A DNA stretch of 35,655 nucleotides, from assembly GCA_902761645.1 (NCBI GenBank), contig CACWLF010000013.1, forward strand, positions 1-35,655. Reading direction: 5' to 3'. A program made the translations under genes and the position numbers. Shown in pieces: positions 17,468 to 27,117 of this stretch (within the stretch, counting starts at the first letter, position 1; each line of letters begins with the position of its first letter). Below the pieces are notes generated by a model. The model was not told the origin of the DNA. It saw only the letters and a program-made list of their open reading frames with translations, and did no database searches. The stretch comes from an uncultured Aeromonadales bacterium (GTDB lineage Bacteria; Pseudomonadota; Gammaproteobacteria; Enterobacterales; Succinivibrionaceae).

Positions 17468-17507
17468 AAAAAAAATCCTACCTGTTTACTTAGTATAAAG
17501 GTAGGAT
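17468..17507 (-). terminator. Intrinsic-terminator-like hairpin between clpV and protein X
   Basis: On the minus strand ATCCTACCT pairs perfectly with AGGTAGGAT (17499-17507 and 17475-17483) around a 15-base loop and is followed by a run of seven Ts. It lies just after the clpV stop and overlaps the leader of protein X, whose AGGAG ribosome site follows at once. It should reduce, not abolish, read-through in a shared transcript. Confidence 0.72.
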
Positions 17508-17516
17508 CATAAAAAA

Positions 17517-20168
17517 TTAACTTAAATCCATTGCAAATTCATTATTTTCATCAAGCTTTAAATGAATTCCGTCAGGAACATTACCATCACTCATGGTTGA
17601 TAATACAAAGGATGATAATTTTGGAAGCAGGTTAACATTTATAATCAAATCTATATTTCTTGCTCCCGTTTCAGCATCAGTACAACGCTCAACGATTGCA
17701 TCCAAAATATTGTCATCGTATGTTAATTTAATGCCATTATTATTCTTCAGTTGCTTCTGTAATTTTCCTAACTTAATGATCGCAATATCATGTAATGCCT
17801 CTTTAGTTAAAGCTTTATACGGAAGCACAGTCATTCTTGCCAATAAAGCAGGTTTGAAATGATTGTTCAGAATTGGTCTTATTGCCTCAGTTATTGCTTC
17901 AACCGTACAATCAGGATCATTACACATTTCACTGATTACGTCGCTGGCAAGATTACTGGTCAATAAAATCACAGTATTGGCAAAATTAATTTCCTTTCCT
18001 TCTCCATCACTCAGTACACCTTTATCAAATACCTGATAGAATATATTAAGAATATCCTGGTGCGCTTTCTCGACTTCATCCAGAAGAACAACACTATACG
18101 GTTGCTGTCTAACAGCTTCTGTTAAAACACCACCTTCACCGTAGCCCACATATCCCGGAGGGGATCCAACCAGTCTGCTCACAGTATGCTTCTCCTGGTA
18201 TTCACTCATATTCACAGTTACTAAATTCTTTTCACTGCCGAACAGCTGAATAGCAAGATTAATTGCGGTTTCAGTTTTACCTACACCAGATGGACCAACC
18301 AATAAAAATACACCTAAAGGCTGTTGCGGGTTACGCAATCCGGACTTGGCATTCTTAAGGACTGTCGTTAATGTTTTAATTCCAAACTCCTGACCTTTAA
18401 CATTTTCAGTTAAAATCTTGTCTAAGTTCAATACGGTATTAACTTCATCACGAGCCATTCTTCCTAAAGGAATACCAGTCCAATCCGATACCACCTGAGC
18501 AACTAAATCAGGAGTAACTTCATAGAAAATTGTAGGATTATCACCTTGCAATTCCTTCAGTGCTGTTGTTTTTGCCTTTAAATCTTCTACTGCAGATTTG
18601 TATTCATCTGTTTCGTTGTTTTCAGATGATTTTTTAAGATCTTGAAGTTTGATACGCTGTTCAACAACGTCATTTACAGCTTTTAATTCTTTTTGCCATT
18701 GTTCTTCAGCTACTTTGAACTTTTCTTCATTCTCTTTCAAATCAGTCCGCAGTTGCTCTAATTTTTCCAAATCAACAGGTGAATCATTTTCCAAATCACG
18801 TTCAAGACTATGAATTTGACGTTCCAATGCCTGTGACTTTCTATGTAAATCTTCAACATTACCAGGGGTGGATCTTAAATTAACCTTAACACGGGCACAT
18901 GCAGTATCCAGCAAATCAATTGCCTTATCAGGCAAAAATCTTGCTGTTATATAACGATCTGCATAATTGGCAGCAACCTCTAACGCATCATCTCTGATAA
19001 TCACACCATGAGATTTTTCATAACTTGCTCTTAATCCTCTCAGAATCAGCGCTGCCGTTTCAACAGAAGGTTCAGCCAATTTTACTAGCTGAAATCTGCG
19101 GGCTAACGCAGGATCTTTCTCAAAATATTTCTTGTATTCACTCCAGGTAGTAGCTGCACAAGTTTTCAATTCACCGCGTGCCAATGCTGGTTTCAACAGA
19201 TTTGCAGCGTCACTTGTACCTGCAGAACCTCCCGCACCGATAAGAGTGTGTGCTTCATCAATAAATAAAATTATTGGTCGAGGAGAACTTTGAATTTCCT
19301 GTATAACACCCTTTAAGCGGTTTTCAAACTCTCCCTTTACTCCGGCACCGGCTTCAAGCAGTCCCATATCCAATCCGATTAAACGGACATTTTTTAACAA
19401 ATCAGGTACGTCACCTTGAACAATTCTTAAAGCTAATCCTTCCAAAACAGCAGTTTTACCAACACCAGGTTCACCAACTAAAATAGGATTATTTTTTTTT
19501 CTTCTTGCCAAAATATCAACCATTTGCCGGATCTCATTATCGCGTCCGAACACAGGATCCAATTTGCCGTCTTGTGCTTTCTGAGTAAAGTCCTGGCAAA
19601 ATCTTGCAATAAATCCGTCTGCAGCATTTGCCTTAGCTTTATCAGATTTCTGATTGCCAGATTCTGCACTTCCTTCAGATGGAGTTATGGCGCTCTCTGA
19701 ACTTTTTGCCAAAAATACATCTATATTGGCTTTTATTTTGTCAGAATCAAGAGTCTTTAAAGGTTTGTACCAACCATACTGTCCCCATTTCATCGGATGT
19801 TCCAGAATGGCAAGAATTATTGATGCAGAACGAATTTTAGAATATCCAAGATCGACGGACGATATTAACCATGCATCCGACAACAACGATATCAATTCAG
19901 GAGAAAAACTAGGCTTGCCGCCGTTTCCTGCAGCAATGGAGTCAAGACTACTGTTCAATTCCTTTATCATAGCCCCAACAACTTCTTGTTTATTATCCAA
20001 CAATGCAGGAAGATCACCGTCTCTTCCTTCCAGCATTTTTACTAACCAATGTTCTACAGTAACTTCATAATTGGTTCTGGATACACAAAGTCCTGCAGCA
20101 TTATTCAATGTATTTGTGCAATAAAAATTTAGTTTATTGCACAATTGTTTTAAATCTACATTAACCAA
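17517..20168 (-). CDS. tssH: T6SS AAA+ ATPase TssH (ClpV)
   Basis: Hexameric unfoldase that disassembles contracted TssBC sheaths for reuse. The 883-residue product has an N-terminal Clp-N domain (about 1-160) that binds the sheath. The first AAA+ module has Walker A GEPGVGKT (232-239) and Walker [11 protein letters not shown] ClpB-like middle coiled coil of charged residues follows (about 435-530). The second module has Walker A GPSGVGKT (625-632) and Walker [12 protein letters not shown]. The start is a TTG at 20168 with AGGAG eight bases upstream; no in-frame ATG is near. It lies 30 bases after tssG and is followed by a terminator-like hairpin. Confidence 0.96.
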   Translation of the reverse strand: MVNVDLKQLCNKLNFYCTNTLNNAAGLCVSRTNYEVTVEHWLVKMLEGRDGDLPALLDNKQEVVGAMIKELNSSLDSIAAGNGGKPSFSPELISLLSDAWLISSVDLGYSKIRSASIILAILEHPMKWGQYGWYKPLKTLDSDKIKANIDVFLAKSSESAITPSEGSAESGNQKSDKAKANAADGFIARFCQDFTQKAQDGKLDPVFGRDNEIRQMVDILARRKKNNPILVGEPGVGKTAVLEGLALRIVQGDVPDLLKNVRLIGLDMGLLEAGAGVKGEFENRLKGVIQEIQSSPRPIILFIDEAHTLIGAGGSAGTSDAANLLKPALARGELKTCAATTWSEYKKYFEKDPALARRFQLVKLAEPSVETAALILRGLRASYEKSHGVIIRDDALEVAANYADRYITARFLPDKAIDLLDTACARVKVNLRSTPGNVEDLHRKSQALERQIHSLERDLENDSPVDLEKLEQLRTDLKENEEKFKVAEEQWQKELKAVNDVVEQRIKLQDLKKSSENNETDEYKSAVEDLKAKTTALKELQGDNPTIFYEVTPDLVAQVVSDWTGIPLGRMARDEVNTVLNLDKILTENVKGQEFGIKTLTTVLKNAKSGLRNPQQPLGVFLLVGPSGVGKTETAINLAIQLFGSEKNLVTVNMSEYQEKHTVSRLVGSPPGYVGYGEGGVLTEAVRQQPYSVVLLDEVEKAHQDILNIFYQVFDKGVLSDGEGKEINFANTVILLTSNLASDVISEMCNDPDCTVEAITEAIRPILNNHFKPALLARMTVLPYKALTKEALHDIAIIKLGKLQKQLKNNNGIKLTYDDNILDAIVERCTDAETGARNIDLIINVNLLPKLSSFVLSTMSDGNVPDGIHLKLDENNEFAMDLS

Positions 20169-20198
20169 TCGTTCGTCTCCTATATAAAATAATAACTG

Positions 20199-21293
20199 TT
20201 AATATTCTAGTTTATACTTAAAGTGAATGCGATCATCAGGAATCTTCCCATATATATATGAATTCAAACCCAATATTGAGTCATCCCCTATCCGAATAAA
20301 ATTATTACGATTATTTTCAAGTTCAACATCCAAAACTATATCGATGCGATCCATCATAAACAGAGATAGAATACCACTTAATTTTTTGTACTTCTGTTCA
20401 TTCGGTAACAACATTTTATATTCATCCCAGTTATCACACTTTATGTGGATAATAATTGCACTATCAGTGGAATTGATCGTTGTTCCAAGATATGAATTTT
20501 CACCTAGATTTGAATTTTCCACACCAAGACTCATCAGCTGCTCTTTAGGAATATCATAAGTTTTTGGAACAAATTCCTCCAACCATACATTATCGTGAAA
20601 TTCTCCTTTTAAAATTGTTTTCAAAGCTTCCCTGCTTCTCGGAATCAGAGAAAAAACACCAATATGCGGCAATACATCATAGACACTGAGATTCGTCTTT
20701 CGAATATCTTTCAATGCCAACCCTGCAAAGGCTAAAATCCGTTCCAGCAATATCTCATCGCGGTCTTCTATAAGTCTAGAGAAAAATCTATATTTTTTTA
20801 CACTTAACTGGTACTGTTTATATATAGGTGTATTAAAAATACTTAAAAAATCACATGTACTATAGTTATCATCAGACTCATCTTTGATTAAACCTTCACT
20901 GTAATAAATAGGCAACGGAGATGATGAACCGTATAAACCTAAAAAATTTACGTATATCACTATAATCACGCGATGATTCACAGGTGCACAGTTATCTGCG
21001 CACTGCACATCTCTTTCATATGTATCCAGTAAATCCATCACCGTTATCTGTTTATATTGAATCTGTCTTTTGTCCTGTGTTTCAATAACCTGATTTAAAT
21101 CAAAAATTTCAATATTCTGAACATCACTAGCATTAAAGGCCAAATTTAAAGAAGGCTTTGTTTCTATACTTGCAAAATTACCAAAATAATTGATAAGCAG
21201 TTTTATCAACATACTGTAATCATATAAATGAGGATAAGCCAAAGCATTTAAAATCAAAGAGTTGGCCTGCTTCCGAATTGGAGTTCCTTGCAT
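20199..21293 (-). CDS. tssG: T6SS baseplate protein TssG (ImpH/VasB)
   Basis: Wedge protein of the baseplate that binds TssF and TssK. The 364-residue product has the family pattern near the N terminus (NALAYPHLYDYSMLIKLLIN) and the signature NFLGLYGSSSPLPIYY. The ATG at 21293 lies inside the tssF reading frame, giving a 40-base overlap, and is preceded by GGAGAAGAG, so the overlap is real and translation is probably coupled. It is followed after 30 bases by clpV. Confidence 0.9.
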   Translation of the reverse strand: MQGTPIRKQANSLILNALAYPHLYDYSMLIKLLINYFGNFASIETKPSLNLAFNASDVQNIEIFDLNQVIETQDKRQIQYKQITVMDLLDTYERDVQCADNCAPVNHRVIIVIYVNFLGLYGSSSPLPIYYSEGLIKDESDDNYSTCDFLSIFNTPIYKQYQLSVKKYRFFSRLIEDRDEILLERILAFAGLALKDIRKTNLSVYDVLPHIGVFSLIPRSREALKTILKGEFHDNVWLEEFVPKTYDIPKEQLMSLGVENSNLGENSYLGTTINSTDSAIIIHIKCDNWDEYKMLLPNEQKYKKLSGILSLFMMDRIDIVLDVELENNRNNFIRIGDDSILGLNSYIYGKIPDDRIHFKYKLEY

Positions 21294-22960
21294 TTAAACT
21301 CTTCTCCACTACTTAAATCGGTAAAGTTTACAACTGTATAACAATTAATCGCAGAATACGCTCCCAACACACTCTGAATCACATTAGCAAATATGTACAT
21401 ATCTCCGCGCGACGCAAATCCTTCGGAGGTAAAAGAAATATTAATGCAACTTCCCTTGACCAAAAGACCATTGATAAGTTTGACTGCATCCTTCATTGAT
21501 ACAGATTTAATACTCTCTATCTTTCTCGTATTAACCTGAACCTGCATTTTATTTGTTGTATCTGTAAAGATATACAGTTTGAGCAATGAAGATAAAGCTT
21601 CTACAGTGGTTATGGTTTTTTGATTCAAATAGATATGAGACAACAGTCGCCACAACAGATTTTGTCCTAAAGGACATTCAATTGGAGCGGTAGGATGAGT
21701 TATATTGCAATATTCAACAAACAGAGGAATTTTGTCTGTAACTTCACATATATCCCCTAATCTCAATTTTTCGGTAGCGTTTCCATTGGTGCATGATATG
21801 TTGACCACAAGTGTTTCCGGTACAAAATTTTCATATTGCTGCGGTGTTGCTACACTCAAATATACGTCAGAGCCATTACTAAGTCGCGACTTTCTTCTGT
21901 TTACATTATAAAGCGGAATGCTTTCAGTCTGCGGATTGAAATGAACAAATGGCTTGTATTCCCTCTCTACGACGCTTCCCTGTAAGAATCCTACGACACG
22001 ATCAACAGAATACACTCGCAAATTATTATTTCGATAAGGCATTACACGATATTCACTTTTTTTATAATCAACAACTATAGTTTCTGCCTCATGTTTGAAA
22101 ACATTAACTGCAGGAACACAAAAAAGTTTTATACCAATCTGTGAATTTTTCGTATAATTCACCGTTTTTCTGGTTTTAAATTTAAAACTTACCGAAAAAT
22201 CGCTATCGGATGAATTAAGCTGTTCCAAACCTTTTAAATTAAAAAAACAAAAGAACTCCGGCAACTGAAAATACGACTGGAGATCACGGAAAGCTCCAAA
22301 CATATCATATTCATACGGAACTACAGCCAAATTTGTCGGTACTATAACATCAACTGCATTTTTTGCCGGAATTGTAATCGTTCTGCGCAAAGATTTTAAG
22401 GTAACTGATTCCAATGTGTTGGCTAATTCAAATACAAAATCAGATGAAGACCCGTAATTTCCATCCACAAACAATCTTAACTGCTTAATATTGAATTCTT
22501 TTAACGAACCAGATGAAAATTTAAAATCAAGCTTCAAAATATTTTGACTATCTTCCCCTATGGAGACAGACAACGGATAAACAACAGTCTCGTCTGTTGT
22601 TGAATATTTGCAGCGTTCGCCTTCAATTTCTTTACTAAGTAATTCAGTTCCTCTTTCTATTGTCTGAAAGTTTTTTAAATCATGATGCGGAGAAAACTGA
22701 ATAATTGTACATGATGGAATCGGAAACAAATAATAAGGGAACATCAGCTGAGTCAAGCCATGAACCAACTCAGGAAAATCATCATCAAGTCGTTCCTGTA
22801 CCAATCCAGTCAAAAAGGCCGAACCTTCAAGGATTCGTTCCACATCAGGATCGGCATTCTGTCCTGCAAGCATAGGAGCCAATGCCGGATATTTTTTGCT
22901 GAACTCGGAACCTAAATCACGTAGTAAAGATAATTGTTGCTGATAATATTTATTAATCAC
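21254..22960 (-). CDS. tssF: T6SS baseplate protein TssF (ImpG/VasA)
   Basis: Two TssF and one TssG form each baseplate wedge around the VgrG hub. The 568-residue product begins with the family motif YYQQQLSLLRDLGSEFSKKYP-like sequence, followed by DPDVERILEGSAFLTG and LTQLMFPYYLFPIPSC. The start is a GTG at 22960; no good ribosome site is visible, but the N terminus then matches the family, and no better start exists. Low initiation with coupling from tssE (21-base gap) is plausible. Its 3' end overlaps tssG by 40 bases. Confidence 0.92.
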   Translation of the reverse strand: MINKYYQQQLSLLRDLGSEFSKKYPALAPMLAGQNADPDVERILEGSAFLTGLVQERLDDDFPELVHGLTQLMFPYYLFPIPSCTIIQFSPHHDLKNFQTIERGTELLSKEIEGERCKYSTTDETVVYPLSVSIGEDSQNILKLDFKFSSGSLKEFNIKQLRLFVDGNYGSSSDFVFELANTLESVTLKSLRRTITIPAKNAVDVIVPTNLAVVPYEYDMFGAFRDLQSYFQLPEFFCFFNLKGLEQLNSSDSDFSVSFKFKTRKTVNYTKNSQIGIKLFCVPAVNVFKHEAETIVVDYKKSEYRVMPYRNNNLRVYSVDRVVGFLQGSVVEREYKPFVHFNPQTESIPLYNVNRRKSRLSNGSDVYLSVATPQQYENFVPETLVVNISCTNGNATEKLRLGDICEVTDKIPLFVEYCNITHPTAPIECPLGQNLLWRLLSHIYLNQKTITTVEALSSLLKLYIFTDTTNKMQVQVNTRKIESIKSVSMKDAVKLINGLLVKGSCINISFTSEGFASRGDMYIFANVIQSVLGAYSAINCYTVVNFTDLSSGEEFKCKELQFGSRPTL

Positions 22961-22981
22961 TTTTTTAATAATTGCATTTTA

Positions 22982-23407
22982 TTAATTCTGAGATGAAGAA
23001 TTTACATAGATAATACCATCCATTCCCATGACAGTTTCAAAAACCAAAGGGATAAAATCCTTTCCTTTCTTTACTGACATACTAATCTTAAATAATAGTT
23101 GCAACGGATTTTTTTCATCTTTCATGTATTCTGCTCGAACATCTCTTGCCCGCGGCTCATACTTGGTTATGCACTGCTCAATAACCCTGGCCATGCCATA
23201 AATATTCTGCAGGCCGTCACCAAATCTAGTTGAATTAAAATCAGGTAAACCCAAATCAGGAGCAGCCAACGCGCTACCCTGCTGATGGTTTAATATTTTG
23301 TCTAAGTTCTGTGTTATGGAATCTATTATACGAGCTTCTTCAGTTCCTCTTGGAATAACAGAATAATACTGATTTCTAATACGCTCTAATAAAGTTTCAC
23401 AATACAT
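22982..23407 (-). CDS. tssE: T6SS baseplate protein TssE (gp25-like)
   Basis: Homologue of phage T4 gp25, the baseplate protein that nucleates sheath assembly. The 141-residue product has the usual gp25 features: RIIDSITQNLDKILNHQQG, then DLGLPDF, and a C-terminal strand region ending ETVMGMDGIIYV. The ATG is preceded by AGG eight bases upstream. It lies 63 bases after tssC, separated by a terminator-like hairpin, and is followed by tssF after 21 bases. Confidence 0.92.
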   Translation of the reverse strand: MYCETLLERIRNQYYSVIPRGTEEARIIDSITQNLDKILNHQQGSALAAPDLGLPDFNSTRFGDGLQNIYGMARVIEQCITKYEPRARDVRAEYMKDEKNPLQLLFKISMSVKKGKDFIPLVFETVMGMDGIIYVNSSSQN

Positions 23408-23415
23408 TATTTAAA

Positions 23416-23446
23416 CCTAAAAAGCTGCTAAATATAATTTAGCAGC
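23416..23446 (-). terminator. Intrinsic-terminator-like hairpin between tssC and tssE
   Basis: On the minus strand GCTGCTAAAT pairs perfectly with ATTTAGCAGC (10-bp stem, 23424-23433 and 23437-23446) around a three-base loop and is followed by TTTTTA. It sits in the 63-base tssC-tssE gap. As a partial terminator or as a 3' RNA end protecting tssBC mRNA, it would set sheath expression above baseplate expression. Confidence 0.7.
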
Positions 23447-23470
23447 CAAACAAAAGAATAAAATCTAACT

Positions 23471-24940
23471 TTAACTCTTATCAAGTTTACCCACTAAAGA
23501 CAACGTGAACGAAGCTCCCATGTACTTAAAGTGAGGTCTAACCTTCATTGATACCTGATACCAACCCGGATCTCCTTCTACATCTGAAACTTTAATTTCA
23601 CATGCTCTCAATGGTCTTCTGCTGCGAACACTTGGCTCCGGGTTATCCATTTCAGTCACATACTGGCTTGCCCATTTGTTCAGTTCACTTTCCAATTCAC
23701 CACGATTTTTCCATGAACCAATATTTTCACGTTGCAACACTTTAATATAATGAGCTAAACGATCAATAACCATCATATAAGGTAACTGTGTTGACAAACG
23801 ATAATTCATTTCTGCTTCTTTTCCTTCCGGAGTATTACCGAATAATTTTGGTTTTTGTGCACTGTTGGCACTGAAGAATGTCGCATTGTCTGAGCCCTTT
23901 CGCATGGTCAATGCAATAAATCCTTCTTCCGCTAGCTCGTATTCTCTTCTTTCAGAAATCAGAACCTGAGTAGGTATCTTGTTTTTAACCTCACCATTTT
24001 CTTCATACTGGAATAAAGGCAGATCTTCAACAGCACCACCGCTCTGAGGGCCTATAATATTTGCACACCAGCGATACTTTGCAAAACTATCTGTCAGACG
24101 ACTTGCAAAAGCAAACGCGGTATTACCCCAGCAGAAATCGGAATCGCCTCTAGATGTGCTTTCAGCAAAATTGAATGTCTTGCAAGGCACAGTATCTTTG
24201 CCATATGGCAATCTCAATAGAAATCTTGGTAATGTCAACGCTACATATCGTGCATCTTCACTCTCTCTGAAAGAATTCCATTTTGCATACTGAGGGCCTT
24301 CAAATACAGAATGCAAATCTTTTAATTTTGGCAATTCGTCCCATGATTCAATACCAAAGAAAGAAGTTCCTGCTGCAGTTATAAACGGTGTATGACTCAT
24401 GGCAGCTACAGACGCAACATCTTTTAGAAGTTTCATATCCTGAGCACCGCAACCAAAATCATAATCTGCTACAATTGCTCCGAAAGGCTGTCCACCAAAC
24501 TGACCATATTCCGCAGTATAAACAGTCTGATACAGACCACTCTTAACTATTTCAGGAGCATCCTCAAAGTCGTCCAATAAATCCTGCTTATTCGCGTTTA
24601 CTATTTCTACTTTTACATTTTCACGGAAATCTGTACGATCAATCAAAAACTTCAAACCTCTCCAGGTGCTTTCCAAAGCTTTAAAATCATCGTTATGAAT
24701 AATTTCATTAACCTGACTTGACAACTTTGCATCAAGTTCGGAAATCATCATATCAACGAGATCTCCATTAATCTTTGCACCCTGATATTCAGGTTTTACC
24801 AAATCCTTCAATAAAACCTTTAAACCTTCCTTGGCCACATCATAAGCCTCGTCTTCAGGTTTTAATCTCGTAGTCTCAACAATATCATCTAAAAAGTTGA
24901 CTGTTGTCTGTGCTCCGTCTTGTTGTAATTCTTCAGCCAT
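23471..24940 (-). CDS. tssC: T6SS sheath large subunit TssC (VipB)
   Basis: With TssB forms the contractile sheath in the cytoplasm; its N terminus is the ClpV-recognised part in known systems. The 489-residue product has family motifs WRGLKFLI (near 92), YGQFGGQPFGAIVADYDFG, LTLPRFLLRLPYG and the C-terminal EVEGDPGWYQVSMKVRPHFK-like stretch. The ATG is preceded by GGAGATG. It lies 17 bases after tssB, consistent with equimolar synthesis, and is followed by the tssC-tssE hairpin. Confidence 0.97.
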   Translation of the reverse strand: MAEELQQDGAQTTVNFLDDIVETTRLKPEDEAYDVAKEGLKVLLKDLVKPEYQGAKINGDLVDMMISELDAKLSSQVNEIIHNDDFKALESTWRGLKFLIDRTDFRENVKVEIVNANKQDLLDDFEDAPEIVKSGLYQTVYTAEYGQFGGQPFGAIVADYDFGCGAQDMKLLKDVASVAAMSHTPFITAAGTSFFGIESWDELPKLKDLHSVFEGPQYAKWNSFRESEDARYVALTLPRFLLRLPYGKDTVPCKTFNFAESTSRGDSDFCWGNTAFAFASRLTDSFAKYRWCANIIGPQSGGAVEDLPLFQYEENGEVKNKIPTQVLISERREYELAEEGFIALTMRKGSDNATFFSANSAQKPKLFGNTPEGKEAEMNYRLSTQLPYMMVIDRLAHYIKVLQRENIGSWKNRGELESELNKWASQYVTEMDNPEPSVRSRRPLRACEIKVSDVEGDPGWYQVSMKVRPHFKYMGASFTLSLVGKLDKS

Positions 24941-24957
24941 TATTCATCTCCCTTTCT

Positions 24958-25467
24958 TTACTTTTCTTCTTCATTCAAACCTAATTCTTTCATTAAAGCT
25001 GCGCGCTGATCAGGATCTGTTACTAGTTGCTGAATTTTCTTACGGAAATCAGGCACATTACTGAGAGGATTTTTCAAAGCTTTCAATGCTTCCCTTAATT
25101 CTAATAATTTAGCAAGTTCAGGAACCTGTTTAATTATCTGATCCGGTTCAAAATCCTTGATATTTTTTATTTTTAAATTAACAGCCAAAGTTCCGGCATC
25201 TTCTCCGGCCTTAGGCTCTGCCAACTTATTCTTAACACTCATATCCAACGATATGTCTTGAGCGCCTAAAACATCGTTGAAATTGTCCTTATTAATGTTA
25301 ATAGGCTTGCGATCTTCAATCGCACGTTCATCCTCCGCATGAGTAAAATCAGCCATTACAAGCACTTTTAATGGTAATTCAACTTCTTCCTTTGCATCAC
25401 CCGTTGCAGGACGATAAACAATATTCACTCTCTCTTTTGGGGCAATTGATCCCTCTTGTCCAGCCAT
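24958..25467 (-). CDS. tssB: T6SS sheath small subunit TssB (VipA)
   Basis: Small sheath subunit that pairs with TssC. The 169-residue product shows typical TssB motifs: APKERVNIVYRPATGD, ELPLKVLVMADFT, VNLKIKNIKDFEPDQI and an ending LVTDPDQRAALMKELG. The ATG is preceded by a strong AGGAG. It is 32 bases after tssA and 17 before tssC. Confidence 0.97.
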   Translation of the reverse strand: MAGQEGSIAPKERVNIVYRPATGDAKEEVELPLKVLVMADFTHAEDERAIEDRKPININKDNFNDVLGAQDISLDMSVKNKLAEPKAGEDAGTLAVNLKIKNIKDFEPDQIIKQVPELAKLLELREALKALKNPLSNVPDFRKKIQQLVTDPDQRAALMKELGLNEEEK

Positions 25468-25499
25468 GATATTTCTCCTAATTCATGATATAAAAAAGC

Positions 25500-27110
25500 T
25501 TAATCATCCACGTAGGTCTTTGTAATCGCAACCGTCGGACTTAATTTTGCTAACTTTGTTAAAACCTTTTGGGCATTTTCAATCTTATCACTCAATTTAA
25601 ATACCTCGAAAGCATAACTATATATTTCCGTACCTATCATAGAGTTCCAACTTGCCAGTTGATTGTCCTCTACAATTTTCAACACGTCCAGTATAATACC
25701 TACAGACAGTTCGGTTCGTTTATTCTTGGCAAATATGTATGCCAATACAGTTTCATATCGAAGTTTATCTATACCATGAGAACTCTTGATAAGATTTTCA
25801 ATCATCAACAGTGAATCTCCTATATTTGAGACACTTTGATTGATCACACTATTAATATTACTCTTTATTGTGTCCAAATTTTGTGGATTAGATTCACAAT
25901 TTTCACTCAAACCAAGAATCCATGTTTTAGTATCATTACTGCACATTGAAGTCCCGTCGTCAAAACACAGATTTTCTATTCCTTTAAATCTTTTAACCAG
26001 TGAACTTACGCAAATACTAATCTCCTGAGCTGCCGCTTCCTTTTTCAACTCAACAAGAGACTTCCATGAATAATATGATAAATCGAGCCAATACAAATAC
26101 TGCGTAATTCTAGGTTCAACCATCTTGATTACGGATTCGTACTGATTACTCAAAAACAACTTTTCAATTGAATTTTTTATTTCTTCATTCGGAGCAGGAA
26201 TTCTTGTTACATTATTTTCATTGTAAGGAATACTCTTCAGCGATAACCATGCCGATTCCCGCCTTAATCTATAACTGTTGGATTCATATAAGTCCTGTTT
26301 AAATAAATCATCTGCAACCTCAACTATTAGATTCGTTGCTATTTTTAATTTCTGATCACTTGTTGCATTATCCGGAACCGACACTTCAACAGGTTTGTTT
26401 TCATTGGCAACAACAGGAGACTTCGGTTGCACATTGTTTGCAACTGCACTGCTTTTTGTTTCTTCATCTCCAACAACGCTTTTTACTGCAGAAACATCAG
26501 TCTTTTCTGATTCCTTAGATAAATTATCCTGCTTGCTCTCCTGAGGTTCCTCCGTAGAAACAACCTTAACCGGCAAACGATTGATTAAAGTAATAATTGA
26601 TCTTAAATTAGGGGCATTCTCCTCATCAATTTCATATAATGTATTGTCGAGTGAGGTAAATATCTCAACAGCTTCTTTTATCAATTCCTCATCAATTTCT
26701 TCACCGTTGTACGACTCCAAATAATTTGAAATCTGCTCCACCCAAAAGGAAATAGAATTAAAGCGACCTTTCTTTCTTTTTACAGGAGGAAGGGAATTCT
26801 GCCAAAAATTTTTACATATTCCATCATAAACATAGGCACCGGCTATAATACCGACCAATCCCTGACCGATTTTCAATAAACTTTGACCATAATAGCATGC
26901 TACCTGAAAGTGCTTTACATAATCACGCAATATTACTCTTGAACACTGTTCTACCAAGTTCCAATTAGGCTCTTGACGATTAGCCACTGAAGATAATTTA
27001 CTCATTTCCTCAGTTAATTTTGTCATTTCCGGTGTATCATCCAGATCTTTTCCCTCTAAACCTATGAGTGGTTCTTTGGTACCCAAATCCAAAATACTTG
27101 CATTTACCAT
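25500..27110 (-). CDS. tssA: T6SS cap/assembly protein TssA (ImpA N-terminal domain)
   Basis: TssA proteins prime tube-sheath growth or cap its distal end. The 536-residue product has the ImpA_N domain (about 10-135) with the typical pattern around PNWNLVEQCSRVIL, Trp103 and LPPVKRKKGR (107-116). A Ser/Glu/Val/Lys-rich linker (about 195-250) is followed by a helical C-terminal domain (about 255-536) resembling the VasJ type. Which TssA class it is cannot be settled by eye. The ATG at 27110 lies seven bases after the DUF3540 stop, whose GGA codon may supply the ribosome site. Confidence 0.85.
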   Translation of the reverse strand: MVNASILDLGTKEPLIGLEGKDLDDTPEMTKLTEEMSKLSSVANRQEPNWNLVEQCSRVILRDYVKHFQVACYYGQSLLKIGQGLVGIIAGAYVYDGICKNFWQNSLPPVKRKKGRFNSISFWVEQISNYLESYNGEEIDEELIKEAVEIFTSLDNTLYEIDEENAPNLRSIITLINRLPVKVVSTEEPQESKQDNLSKESEKTDVSAVKSVVGDEETKSSAVANNVQPKSPVVANENKPVEVSVPDNATSDQKLKIATNLIVEVADDLFKQDLYESNSYRLRRESAWLSLKSIPYNENNVTRIPAPNEEIKNSIEKLFLSNQYESVIKMVEPRITQYLYWLDLSYYSWKSLVELKKEAAAQEISICVSSLVKRFKGIENLCFDDGTSMCSNDTKTWILGLSENCESNPQNLDTIKSNINSVINQSVSNIGDSLLMIENLIKSSHGIDKLRYETVLAYIFAKNKRTELSVGIILDVLKIVEDNQLASWNSMIGTEIYSYAFEVFKLSDKIENAQKVLTKLAKLSPTVAITKTYVDD

Positions 27111-27117
27111 TTAACAT

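Noticed and set aside
19654-20070. 138-codon frame antisense to the clpV N-terminal region
   Set aside because: clpV is unmistakable in this region; the antisense frame has no ribosome site or domain.
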